A stretch of 64,000 nucleotides of DNA from Chrysopilus asiliformis (taxonomy: Eukaryota > Arthropoda > Insecta > Diptera > Rhagionidae). Position 1 is the first letter of the stretch. Every line of letters starts with the position of its first letter. Below the pieces are notes generated by a model. The model had not been told where the DNA came from and ran no database searches. It saw only the letters and a program-made list of their open reading frames with translations. This document shows positions 1 to 12,125 of this stretch, one piece after another. A program made the translations under genes and the position numbers. The stretch lies in the NCBI GenBank assembly GCA_964034945.1, contig OZ035963.1, forward strand, positions 65,172,182-65,236,181, given 5' to 3'.

Positions 1-489
1 GAGGGCTTTTTGTCTTTGTTCCAGTGATAAGGACCGGAAAATTCTTCGTTCGGCTTATGGCCGCTTGATGTGATTAGCATCCGCTTTAATCAGATACTGA
101 TTTTTATAAAGGGAAATGTGAATCAATCAATTATTTGGAAGCATTAGAGCTTGAGAATTCTGCTGCAAAAACATTAAAATCATCCTCTGCTTAATCAGTG
201 GCGTAACTTCAAATTTTAGGCATACTGCGAAAAAATGTTGTGGGCCTCCAACAGTTTAAGGATACCTTAATTCCTCCAATTTTCCGGAACTTTATACTAA
301 ATGTGATTTTAGGGACTCAAAGTTTAAGAATTGTTTATAGAAGAGAGAAAAAAAAGTTTTTAAGAAACCAGTCTTGAAAAACCCCCCTCCCCTCCCCCCC
401 CCCCTCACAACCTCCTCCCTTCTTTTACAAATCCTCAGTTTTCCTCCTAACTCCGAATAATCTTTACCTACAAAGTAACATAACCCCCT

Positions 490-775
490 ATTCTACTCAT
501 CCTTTTCCACTCTACCGATTGACTTGAAATTTTGCACACATCGCGAAGTCCGACGACAACACAATATTTTCACTACGTCGTCCTTGTAATAACAAGCGAA
601 TATCCTATAAGGATACACCGTGATTATCCTTTTCCTCCAATTTTCTGGAAAAATCCCATCTTGGGTTTTCGGGATCACTGGATTCGATTCTGGCATTAAG
701 AAATCTGTAAGGATAACGCAAGGCTTTCCAAAAATAGTCCAATTCGTTTTTTCCCGATTCACTCCATAACAACGC
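490..775 (+). mobile_element. family C fragment
   Basis: Contains the family's left segment (GATTGACTTGAAATTTTGCA, then ACAATATTTTCACTAC) followed by about one 122-bp unit with CTATAAGGATACACCGTGAT, TTATCCTTTTCCTCC and GATTCTGGCATTAAGAAATC. The ends are missing. Confidence 0.8.
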
Positions 776-3217
776 GTTTTTCAAAATGAAAAAGTTGAAG
801 GTAATAAAATTTCCTACACATTTGCCTTTTACTAGAACTAAATATTTTTACTAGAATGATTTTCAGGCAAAAAAAGGGTGTCCAAATTTTTCATCAATAC
901 AATACTTGATTATACTTCGTATAAGAAAGTAGAAGAGAATTCGCGGAAGTGATATTTTTCACGAAAATTGAATTTTAACTGGTAAAAATTGTCCTTGTCA
1001 ATTTAGTGTCAAATTATTTCAATTCGCTAAGTGACTTTAATGCTTTTAAATACACACAAAACGTATTTCTACCGGGAAAAAGTGAAATAATCGAAAATCG
1101 ATAATAAAAATTTCCCAAGCTATAAAACGAACATCATGATAAAAGGATCATCTTTAAAGTTTCGTAGGATAAACATATAAGGGACAATGGGGAACCATTC
1201 TATACGGTATTTCTGTGGGTTACACCCATGAGGATTGCTTTCGGCATCGGCTCCGTTTTTACCACCAATGCTTCCCAATGTTTTTGGAATTCGGGATGAC
1301 TTTTCCTTACACACAGATATTCCGCAATTCACATTAAAATTTACAAGGATATGCGTATACGTGTGTGTGTGTGTGTGTTGATATAATGCGGAAATACAAA
1401 CGATGAGAATGTGTTTATGGGCCTCATATGATATTCAGCGGCCGTGGTTAGTTTCCAGGACGAAATGTGGTGAGTTTTGGGCTTCACGATGAGTCCAGAA
1501 ACTGAAAACGGCTCCGTAAAACAATTCCATCTGGCTTTTCGACCCAATTAGTCCTTGCTACGACCAATTTCAGCTTTTCGGGGGTGATTGGCCATGAAGA
1601 GCTTTGAAGTGTGTGTTTTTTTTTCAGGGATGGGATGTAACCGAATTGGACGTACTGTACTGTAGGACAGAATTGAGTCCTTTTGCATATACGACCGCAT
1701 TAATATCATCATCCATGAATTCTATATGTTATGTAATTTCAGCAGGACATGCCACAGATTGAATGGTGGATTTTACACCACATATGGCTGTATTTACTAT
1801 GGGCACACTCTCACTCACACTCATTGTCTTAGGTTTGTCACAACCAGAATGTCGGTAAGTAAGTGTCCATGAAAGGCACTCCCTACGGTATAGCGGGGGG
1901 TAGTTTTAACCATCATGTGACAAGGACTGACTGCCAACTAACGGGTGTCGAAAGCCGGCCCCAACCGGCGGGGGCGATGAGCCCTGAATTTATCTCATCC
2001 CATATCCTGTAAGATCGATCCTAAACAATTTTGGCCAAGCATCTTTCCAGTGTAGGCGGCAGATGGGACCAATGGCCCACCAGTTGTGGTGACTCGCCTC
2101 TTCATCCCGCCACCAACCGCTCATCGTAAAAGTTCATACGCTTATGAACAGCAGTCATTTGCCTTGAAATAAATGTTTTGCGGTTTGGTTAAAGCTCTAG
2201 CTGTAATATCATCGTCAGCTTCTTCAACCCTTGTCCTGATTTTCTGGGGGTATTTTCGGGTAAATATTATCCACACAATCGGTTCATATTGTACGTGTAA
2301 TTTGCCATAATCCTTCGATTATGTACAAAATTCATATCCTTTGGGGTTAGTTAGAATTCGTTGAGTGGATATTTTCGGCATTTTCGGTATTTTCCATAGC
2401 AATGAAACGAATCGGCTGGGGACACTTCAAAAACGCCTCTATGATTGCTGACTTTGCTGGAAACTTCTCATATGTATAGTTATATTAACTTTCACTTACA
2501 AAACTGTCATCAATATGTCATAAATAACATAATGTCTGACAGTGGATTTTCGTCTGTTTATGATTGTGGGGGTTATTAACCCTTTCAATATCACAAATTT
2601 ATCGTCCTAAAATGTTATTAATTGCTACACAATTGTGCACAAAAAGAAAATTCCTCTAGGATCCTAATCGGTCGATTTATTAGAGTGGAATGATTTTGTT
2701 TAGTTAGCAATTAAGTAAAGGAAATTAATTTTAACGAAACATGTAAATTGCTGGTTTTCTTTTAAGGGTAAAAAAATGGGTGGTCCGTAAAATACGTCAA
2801 ATATTTAGGGGAAGAAGAGTTTCGGTAGTACAACAATTCGGTAGTACAACGAATGCAACAAATTGTGAAAAAAGCTCTTCAAGAGGAGTGGAGGAACGTG
2901 GCGGGGGGGGGGGGGGGGGGGCAAAAAGAAGAGGTTTAGTGTAACTTATTTGATGGACAATTTGAAAAAAAAATCCCATACTTCAGTCAAGTACTAGTGA
3001 CTGTGCCTCTGCAGCACCCCCCCCCCCCCCCCCCCCCCCCCCGCCCAGGCCCTCTTTTCTATTCCACCTGCGGGCTCTTAGTAAAACGACCTATCCACCT
3101 GTAAAAACCTGTAGTAAATCACTTCAGCAGCTCAAGGGATAGCAAGCTCAAACAGCATTTATGTTAACCGGTAACGTAACGGTTGACATAAATGGTATTT
3201 TAGAGAGTGGGTTTTCA

Positions 3218-3331
3218 TTTTTCGAGAGCAAAAATTTCTCATTTTTCGAGAGAAAAATTTCACTTTTTTCGAGAGAAAAATTTCTTATTTTTCGAGAGAA
3301 AAATTTCTTATTTTTCGAGAGAAAAATTTCT
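3218..3331 (+). repeat. ~23-bp tandem repeat
   Basis: Five copies of TTTTTCGAGAGAAAAATTTC with short A/T variants between them. Confidence 0.92.
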
Positions 3332-5289
3332 TTCGTCCGGCATCCCGGAAACTAGATTTTTGTTCCGGATTTTTCCGGATTCGTGTATTATTTTTTCAAA
3401 TACCGTAAAAACGATCACTGATTGCTATATCTCGGGTGAAGCAGGCCAATAGCCAGGATGGTGGGAGGGGGAGGGGGGTTTAATAGGGTTGATTTCGGCC
3501 CCCCACCCGACATTTTGGTCCTTCACCCAAAAAGAAAATTGGTTCTCAGAGTTCTAGAATCAGAATTTCAGCAAACATTTTTTTTAAGAAATTTTAAAAA
3601 ATTTCAACATTCCTCTGTAATTATTGATAAAGTTTGTTATAACACCCCACTAAGGGATATTTTTCCTAATAATACCAACATTTTCCGTATCACTTTTAAC
3701 TGCCTGCTCTATTTTTGAGTAGGTTTTTAAAAAGATTTATTGATAAATTTATTTGATACTAAATTTTATGTTCATGAAAATAAAACAAAGAAAATTAATT
3801 ACTTTGAAAACCTGCCTAGGGCACATAAATTTAACGAGTGTCATGTTTCACAAATATGTGACTTAAGTGACAAATATTGCGCATACCCCCTAAAGAACAT
3901 ACGACAGGAAATTGCCAGAAAAAGGCGAAAAAATGCCACCGAGAAAGTGAAAAAATGGGAATTCCGAACTAGAAACGCAAGAAGGAAATCCAGAAAATGT
4001 CCTCTAAATCAAGTGGCTTGTGGTAGTTTACGGTAAAATACGGTCATAAGCTTAATGTAATGTCTTTCGTTTGCCCCAATCCACATATTTTCAAAAACAT
4101 ATTCCAAAAAAATGGAATCCCATTGGAGTTGAAAGTATGGGTGGGGGGGTTGGTGGTTGTGGAGTTGTGGGAAGCACGTTTGCTATAACGTCACAATTTT
4201 TATGAGAACAAGGTCCAACCTTTTAAGTATGAAACGACCTTAGGATAAAAATGAACCGAGAATAAGAAGAAGAAAAAAACAATCTTAGTACCATAAATGG
4301 CTCCGTAAATCACATAATGAGGTACTATCCGCTTTTATGATTTATTGATCCCGGGGGAAAGTTTTTTCTTCCTCCGCTAAAATCATCCCTAATGCTTGGA
4401 TCGACTGTGGCTGCCTTTTCCCAGTGTCGATTGGCCACTATATTATCGTCAACAGAAAGATACAGACGAGATAGATTTTCATTTAAGGATTAAAATATAT
4501 TCAACTCAGCTTCGCCATGTGAACGACGATGTTCGAAAAAATATATCGAAAAAACCAAAAAATCCGGTAGTCGAACGATATTTTTCCCAGGCATTTTCCT
4601 GCTCTTTGATTTTTCCTGGGGATCGATGGCAAAATGGAGGAAGTAATCATTGTCGGGAATAATTCAAGCGAAAAAGGTTGAGTTTTTGCCAGTCGGTAGT
4701 GAATGGAAAGAAGTCCTTTTCCTGGACAGTTTTCACATATTCAGTATTGCATGAGTGGTTTGTCGGTGTGTCACATTACCGTAAAAATGTTCATGTGATG
4801 CATGAGCAACCCCATTCGAGTGGGTGGTTTTTTTTTAAAGTAGGACATGCTGTTTGAATTTGGTGAAGTTTTTCCACTGAAGAAACTGAAGATACGTTAA
4901 AAATATCTGAAACTTAAAACACTTTCACAGCTTCGCCAACGAGAAATATGCTTTCCTGACGCACACCCATTTTAAATTGACTCCTTCAGGATATTATCCT
5001 ATCCTTTTAGAAGGATTTTTTTTAATATTCAGGGGTTTTTCAATTTTTTTAAGCATGCTTTTAGTCTGGAGTTTTTCCAAAATTTTTCCAAGATTTTATT
5101 ATCCGATTGAAATTGAAGTTTTTCTGCTAGTAGTTTGTATTTTTACTTTCCTCTTCCATAGAGGGAAAGTATTGTATTTATGTAGGAGACAGCCTGAAGA
5201 ACGGGGACAGATAGGAAATTTATGATCTGGTACACGGTAAAAAATCTAGATCTATGGTTTTTTTTATAGTTTCAGCCAGAGCTTAGGGG

Positions 5290-5700
5290 AAGACCCTTTA
5301 ATGCCGAAGCACAGCTCAGGATGGTCGGAAGGACAAAAGGAAATGTCGGTTTATGTTCTCCTTAAACTTCTGCGGGTTTTAGTCCGGGGGGAACACATTG
5401 GATGGTAGATCGTTCCAAAGTCTTGTTGTTCGCGGATTAAAGGAACCCCTAAACTTTATTGTACGAAAACGGGGAGGCTCAAGGAAGAAATCGTGCGCGC
5501 GTTCAGCTGCACGGGAGGGTCTAGGGTAGCGTGACAATTTTTTTTCAGGGGGATGTGAGGGATAGCCAAGTCCGAAAAGGGGATAATCCCCCTCAAAGGG
5601 AGATATATGGTCACGCTAGTCTAGGGAAAACATACCGTGGAGGAATAAGTTGGGAAATTTCGGTGGAACATTTCCCATGAAAATATCTATAGAATATGCT
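5290..5700 (-). pseudogene. LINE ORF2 C-terminal remnant
   Basis: Reading the minus strand downward from about 5670, one frame (interrupted by the 92-bp MITE) gives AERAHDFFLEPPRF, then FRGSFNPRTTRLWNDLPSNV, FPPD, a stop, and PQKFKENINRHF. The R-x-LWNDLPSNVFPP motif is the typical C-terminal tail of jockey/CR1-type non-LTR retrotransposon reverse-transcriptase proteins. In-frame stops show it is dead. Confidence 0.85.
5527..5618. mobile_element. 92-bp hAT-like MITE
   Basis: Inverted ends TAGCGTGAC and GTCACGCTA are flanked by a perfect 8-bp duplication GTCTAGGG (5519-5526 and 5619-5626). It interrupts the LINE remnant on the minus strand; the LINE frame resumes on the other side of the insertion. 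Confidence 0.9.
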
Positions 5701-6003
5701 GAGAACCCCAACAGAGCCACGATGCTCGAGAGACGGTAATGAATCTGTCAAAGATTTGATAAACTGTAGGTGGTTTTGTTGGCTTTAAGCAGCCGTGCGC
5801 GGATTTCTTCATTTAGGTTGTTGTCGGCTGCTTCTTTTGACCCTAGGTAGTTGAAGCTTCGTAGAACTTCAAGGTTGTGATTTCCTACCCGTATACTTTG
5901 GCCAATATCCGATGGTTGATTTGACGCTGACTATGCCACCATATACTTAGTTTTGCTTTCGTTTATGTGCAGCCCCAGATTGTGTACCGCCCAATCTTGA
6001 TTA
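5701..6003 (-). pseudogene. LINE reverse-transcriptase remnant
   Basis: On the minus strand one frame runs about 100 codons with a single stop: QDWAVHNLGLHINESKTKYM, then IRVGNHNLEVLRSFNYLGSK, then LNEEIRARLLKANKTTYS. The LGLxxNxxKTKYM and FxYLGS motifs are the conserved region just after the RT catalytic domain in endonuclease-type LINEs. It abuts the C-terminal remnant but may be from another family, since the two motifs come from different LINE clades as I know them. Confidence 0.85.
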
Positions 6004-6004
6004 C

Positions 6005-6095
6005 AATTGATATTTTTTGTAAAAAAATCTTCAAAATCTAGAACTTTTTTGTAAAAAAATCTTCAAAATCTAGAACTTTTTTTTTAAAAAAATCG
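6005..6095 (+). repeat. ~36-bp tandem duplication
   Basis: Copies of GTAAAAAAATCTTCAAAATC plus TAGAACTTTTTT in tandem. A separate short duplication of CTGAATCCAGCGAGTTATC lies at 6142-6190. Confidence 0.85.
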
Positions 6096-7125
6096 TATTT
6101 TCTCCAAAAAAGAAATTCTGTTCAAAACTGTCATTTCTGTAACTGAATCCAGCGAGTTATCTAAAATGCCTGAATCCAGCGAGTTATCATCTATAGGTAT
6201 CAATACTATCAGATAATGGATCTCATTTCCCTTTCAAATTGAGGACGAGATCAAGAAGATAAATTTAATTTCTGTACTCGACCTAATGTCACTTAAAAGC
6301 GATATACCTCAAAGGGGATATTTGATTTAGACCAGCCTTGGCCATTTATCTACAAATCGAATGGCAAACATAATTAATGGTTGTACAGCAACTAAAATAG
6401 CAAATAATTTAAGCATAAAATGGGTCATGCTATTATAGAGGGGCGAGTCGTATCATCATGTCAGCATAACATGCGAATTTAATTAACATGAATTGAAATT
6501 ATAATTTCTAATCGATATTTGTGATATTAACCGCAATATACGTCATATTAATATATTTTATTACTCGAATTTAACTCAACAAATTACATTAAAATGTGGA
6601 TAAAAGGTAAATGAATTTTACAACCACCTACAGAACAAAAAGGACTTGAGAAAAAATAGTCCCACAATAAAATTGAAATTAATTCTCTTACATTGCAAGG
6701 CAATTCTATTTAATTAAAATGGTGTTCTGTTGAGTTGGGCATTTAATTTTCAAAGAAAGTCACTAAATTCGATTTCAAATGCAGCCAAACACACAAGCGT
6801 ACTTGTTATAAAAATGGCAATCCGAATAGAATCATTGAGGAAGACAAATTACTTTGGGAATTTATAGCAAACGGATGCAAAAGTCCGGAACCGATAAATG
6901 CTGGAGACATTTGAAAGCTCCTGTGGGATTCTGTTGCCAGCAGCAATTAAGTTTCATTCATTTCTCATCCTTTTCAAACCGCAAGAGGATATTCGAGATG
7001 TCGAATCAGGTATTTATGCATACAAATAGCCAACATAAAGCTCTACATTTCTACTATTTAATTTTTTTTTTAAAAAAAGCTTCAATTTAGAAAAAAAATG
7101 TTTTTTTTTAATTTTTAAGCTTCTA

Positions 7126-7228
7126 CAGTAGAAGCTCTTGAAATTGGGACACCCTGAAATCGGGACACCTCGAAATCGAGACAGGAATTCGTGGCCCCGT
7201 CGGTGTCCCGATTAGGGAGGTTTTACAG
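7126..7228. mobile_element. pogo/Tc1-like MITE
   Basis: Imperfect inverted ends CAGTAGAAGCTCTTGAAATT and (reverse complement of the right end) CTGTAAAACCTCCCTAATCG both continue into GGGACACC. TA flanks each side (7124-7125, 7229-7230). CAGTA-type ends with TA duplication fit pogo/Tigger elements. Confidence 0.75.
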
Positions 7229-7683
7229 TATTTGGCTTTTAATTCTGATCCACAGCACCTAAAAACTTGTTTTTACTTTCTTACACGTAGTGTAATATTT
7301 CTTTGAATTTTCTAATAGGTATTTTTTTCTCAAAAGCGCATATTTGTCGGGAAAAAAAAAAGACTTAATTTTTTTCAACTGTTTTGAGAACCGTCAGAGA
7401 TACGATAAACCGTTAAAGCAAAAAATGTAGAAAATTTTATATTCTTTAAATTTTGTTATACTTAATTTTTCCCAGAAGCGCACAGGCTTCGAGAAATTTT
7501 CAAAAAACGGTATTTTTACAAAAAAAAAAAAAAAAAAAAAAAAATGCATACCGTTATAGCTAATGGGTACCGTTATAGCTACCGTTACTTTTGCAAAAGT
7601 TGACAGAAAACTACGATTATTGTAAAATTTGTTTACAAAAAAATTCAAGTCGCTAGCTCAACGCGTTCTCGAGTTATTTAACA

Positions 7684-7985
7684 TAAGTAAAATGGACAGA
7701 CATACCGACCGATAGACAGACCGACAGACAGACAGACCGACAGACAGACCGACAGACCGACAGACCGACAGACTGACAGACAGACCGACAGACCAACAGA
7801 CCGACAGACCGACAGACCGACAGACCGACAGACCGACAGACCAACAGACCGACAGACCGACAGACCAACAGACCGACAGACCGACAGACAGACAGATCGA
7901 CACACAGACCGACACACAGACCGACACACAGACCGACAGACAGACCGACAGACCGACAGACCAACAGACCAAGACCGACAGACAG
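7684..7985 (+). repeat. (CCGACAGA)n array
   Basis: About 300 bp of 8-bp and 4-bp variants of GACAGACC. The minus-strand open frames full of CRSVGLSV are products of the repeat, not proteins. Confidence 0.95.
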
Positions 7986-8125
7986 ATGCACGGACATCGT
8001 CATAATTTTGCCTGAAACGGATCGCAAAAGCTTTCCGGGGCAGATTACCGTGAAATCCCGATCAAAGAGAATAGGGTTTGTGTTAATTTTTGTTTGTAAT
8101 TATAGCTGTGGCAACAAGTCAAGAG

Positions 8126-8991
8126 TAGGGTGACCATATGTTTCTCAATTGTCGACATACTCCCGGATTTAGACATGTTGTCTCGGCATCCAAATGTGGA
8201 AATTAGACTTTTGTCCCGGAATTTTCAATTTATTGTTGTATATTGAAATATCTATTTTTTGCGGTTTACTGGAAAACGATGAGTCACATCGAAAAAAGTA
8301 TAAAGATAAAATGTGATTTAACCCTCCGTCTACCATTGGGGTCAATTTGACCCCACAGCGATAAAATTTTTCTCTAATTCTAGCCGTAATAGTTTTTGGA
8401 CTTTGTAACTTCTTGACATTGTTTCTTTAAAAATTCTTCATTGTATTTTGCTGGAATCTATTGACATTATTGAAGTTTTTTCTAAGCGTACTCAGACATT
8501 TTCAATAACAACTAAAGGAAAATGGCTTATTACCGATTGGGGTCTAATTGACCCCAACGGTAGTTCTAGCAGGTTTTTTTTTTCGGTAGACGGAGGGTTA
8601 ACGTGGCTCTTCCCTACATCAAAACCTAATCGAAAAAACAATACACACCTTAAGTCGACTGAGAATAGCTTGAAATTTCAATTTTTTACTCTGCGGCCCA
8701 TTTTTCAATGATTTTCCTTAATGGGTGCATGTATCTCAGGAAATTTGGCCTGCGGCGTATTTCCATTTATTTTCATTTTCAATTTATTTGTGTACTAACA
8801 ATTTTCATTGCGATTATTGACAATTTCCGTAGTAAAAAATTAAGTTTATTTTTGTTTGAGGTAGTTTTTAATTTCAATCATAGCGAAGCATTTCGATGGT
8901 GTTCCGTTGCAGCCATCCACCCACATTCCCCCCTCCCCTTTCTCACGTTCATCACGACACGGATTAACCTAAAATAAATATGGTCACCCTA
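8126..8991. mobile_element. non-autonomous hAT-like element
   Basis: Inverted ends TAGGGTGACCATAT and ATATGGTCACCCTA are flanked by an 8-bp target-site duplication (GTCAAGAG at 8118-8125, TTCAAGAG at 8992-8999, 7 of 8 identical). The 8-bp duplication is the hAT signature. No transposase is encoded. A piggyBac-like element sits inside. Sequence near the left end (GACATGTTGTCTCGG, ACTTTTGTCCCGGA) recurs in a decayed copy at about 18868-19000. Confidence 0.9.
8322..8597. mobile_element. piggyBac-like MITE nested in the hAT-like element
   Basis: Terminal inverted repeats CCCTCCGTCTACC and GGTAGACGGAGGG are flanked by TTAA on both sides (8318-8321 and 8598-8601). Subterminal GGGGTCAATTTGACCCC and GGGGTCTAATTGACCCC are themselves palindromic. 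TTAA duplication and CCC-starting ends are the piggyBac signature. There is no coding capacity in the 276 bp. Confidence 0.9.
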
Positions 8992-11149
8992 TTCAAGAGA
9001 GACTAAGCTAATTCTCAGGGATCTGTCTAAAAAAGTAAATACTGAAAAGCTTTTAACAAAAAACTGCTCGTCTGCAGAAATAAAACTACATTGCTTAATG
9101 ATTCATTCGATAAGGGAAACGCAACCCCCCGCCCCTTGAAAAATCTATTAAAGTGTCGGTAATTTTAATTTATTGTACATTTATCTCCGATGTTCATTGA
9201 AACCGGAAAACAGTATTTAATTTCGGATAGAGCAAAAAATCTCCAATAAATCCCAACGCCAAACACAAACAAAAAGAAAATGTTTCCACTTTTCTTTTTT
9301 TTTTCGCTTACGTCCTGATTGAGGGTTTTGTTTTTTCGTCTCTCATATATTCGTCTATATTGTTGCTCGATTTTTCTTTTCACATTTCATCATTGTTCAT
9401 TTCAGAGATTAAATTCTTCTGACAACGTCCTGTTCGCTTTCATTCTATAGAAAATAATCGAAATAAAAAGGGAAAAATAGGGTAACGGGAACAAATGAAA
9501 AGGACTGCGGGTCGACCTTCGTTATTTTTATCCCGGAAAATCAGAAATCAATAGTTTAAAAACAGGAAATCCCCCAAAATGCTCTTCTATACAACAAACA
9601 GAGTGGGTATGTACGAAAATTACCACCCGCCCTCCACGCTCCACGAGCCCTCTATATCCCTTTTCACTTTGAGTATACTCTATTCATTTCTCATTGTGAT
9701 GGTCGGGTCGAGGACGATCCGGTCGCATTAGGGCACGCTTCAACGCTATCGGCCCGAAATGATTCATTTTTCCACATTTCTCAACATTTCTCAAATGGCA
9801 AGAAAAGGTTATTGAATCGAATTAGCTTCGAATCCCGAGGGAATCACCCTTGGATTCTAAGCGGGTTTCCCACTATTTCTTAAAATATTTATCTCTCTTC
9901 CAGAGTGCCAAAGAAGGTGGGCGGGGGGAGGGGTGGTTGAAAAGTGGAAGTGACAACGCTTTCCTTTTTGGGGGAGCGACGGCCGATGATGGTGGGATTG
10001 TGTCCGTTTAAAATGTGGAAATATAAAAATACGCCAAGTGAATGGACTTTCCAGGATACAAAAGGATAGTGAAAGGAAACGAGAAAATTATAACACGAAA
10101 AGGAAAAAGCTGAATGTGAATTTCAAGAGTTCTTCCTTTAGTCCGATTTTTCAATTATTTCCCATTTTCTTCATCATTTGTAGATGATTCAAGGACGTTT
10201 TTTTCTTTTGGGGCCGCATTGAGCAATGTTTCCCAATTGGAATGAATGAATAAAGAAATGAATGAATCACAAATAAACAGATTTCTGAAGAAAAAAAAAA
10301 TCACTTTTTCTGTCAAACTGTCAAGTCTAGCGTAATAAGACCATTAGCAAAATTAACAGAAAATCCCTCATTTTCCTTTTATCATTCACCATCAACTTTT
10401 CACATTTGCCCCGTATGGTCCCTTAAGCTAAAACCCATTCACGGTATTATGCGATGAGAACGGACAGACAGCCATCACCACCTAAAGATAGGCAAATGTT
10501 TCTTAAGATCATCCAAAGACAAAACAGGATGAGAAATACGAAGCAGAAATCTCTTCTTTTATATTATGCTCATCCGTTTTTATTTCTTAGGGGTTTTGTT
10601 GTTGCTGGTATTTGGATTTTCTGTTAGTTTTATTTCTTCCATTTGCTTTCTATGCTATGTGGATACGGGATGACAGCAGAAAAGGATTCTCTGCACAAGG
10701 ACGACTTTGACAAGCATTAAAAAAAGTCAAGCTAAGCCAAGGTCATGACTGTGTTGTGTACGCCCAAAAGATGTTTACAGATTTCTTAATTTAATAACAA
10801 AAGAACTCAAACTACAACCAGTTCAACTTGTGTGTGGTTATTTCAATCAAGGACGAATTCAGTCGGTAAGGGGTTGGAGAAAGAAACATTTGAAATGGTA
10901 GAAATGAAAAGAAAATATATAAATATTTTTAGAATTCAGTTTTAAAGTAGAATTACCCACAGCCAATCGTGATATACCCTAAATGAGTGAATTCAATTTT
11001 TTTTATTCAATTTTTTGTATAAAAATGCGTGATTCAAGTAGATTTTTGTGTACTCTGTTGGAGAAACACTTTGAAGTTCCTGCCCCTTCAAAGATCTAAT
11101 ATAAGTTATATGAAAAACTGGCAATAAACACAATATTTTTTATGTTTTT

Positions 11150-12125
11150 CAAAGCCTTTATTTAGCTTGCCTTCGTATTTTGGTTTGTCTGTCTGTCTGT
11201 TAGGGTCAAAACCTGCAAACTAATTTTAATGCACTTCCACTCATCCGATTGACTTGAAATTTTTGCACACATACGTAACTCCGATGACAATACAATATTT
11301 TTACTACTTCGCACTTGTTCGGATGATGAAAAGTCCTATAAGGATAACGTTACCATCCTTTTCCTCAAATTTTCCGGAAAAAAATCTCATCTGGGGGTTT
11401 TTGAGGTCCCTGAATCCGATTCTGGCATTAAGAAATTCGTAAAGATAACAGAAGGTCCTGTTAGGATAATATCATTATCCTTTTCCTCAAATTTTCCGGA
11501 AAAAAATCTCATCTGGGGACTTTTGTGGTTGCTGAATTCGGCTATGATGCTAAGAAGCCTGCAAGGATAACGGAAGGTCCTGTAAGTATAAAATGAATAT
11601 CCTTTTGCTCAGTTTTTCCGGAAAAAGGTCACATCTGGGGGTTTTTAGGGTGACTGAATACAATTCGGGCATTAAAAAATCTGTAAGGATAACGGAAGCT
11701 TCTGTTAGGATACCGTGATTATCCTTTTCCTCAAATTTTCCTCAAAAAATCTCATTTTCGGCAAAATCTCATCTGGTGGTTTTTGGGTCGCTGAATCCGA
11801 TTCTGGAGTCAAAAAGTTCGTAAAGATGTTTCAAAGGTATATTCGAAGGATATATTTTTGTCATACTAATCCAGTACAAAATAACTAAAAACGATAAAAT
11901 GAAAAAAACATCTTAGAAAAGCTTTTATTTAAAAACAATGCACTAAAAAGGAAAAAAATAATTTTTTGACGCTGTTTATCAGAAATGAAAGCGGGATAAA
12001 AGCATAAAAAATAAAATAAAATGAAATAAATATTTATCTCGCATTTATTTGTGATAAACATCGCCCAAAATTATTACTTTTTTCCTGTTCAGTGAATTTT
12101 ATTTTAAAATAATAGCTTTTTTTAA
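11150..12125 (+). mobile_element. family C element, near complete
   Basis: Left end CCTTTATTTAGCTTGCCTTC and TGTCTGTCTGTTAGGGTCAAA, then GATTGACTTGAAATTTTTGC, about four tandem ~122-bp GGATAAC units, then GTCATACTAATC and a terminal palindrome at 11915-12125 built from AAAGCTTTTATTT, TTATCAGAAATGAAAGCG and its inverse. Confidence 0.85.

Noticed and set aside
7684..7985. CRISPR-like regularly spaced repeat
   Set aside because: It is a simple tandem repeat with no unique spacers, in a eukaryotic intron.
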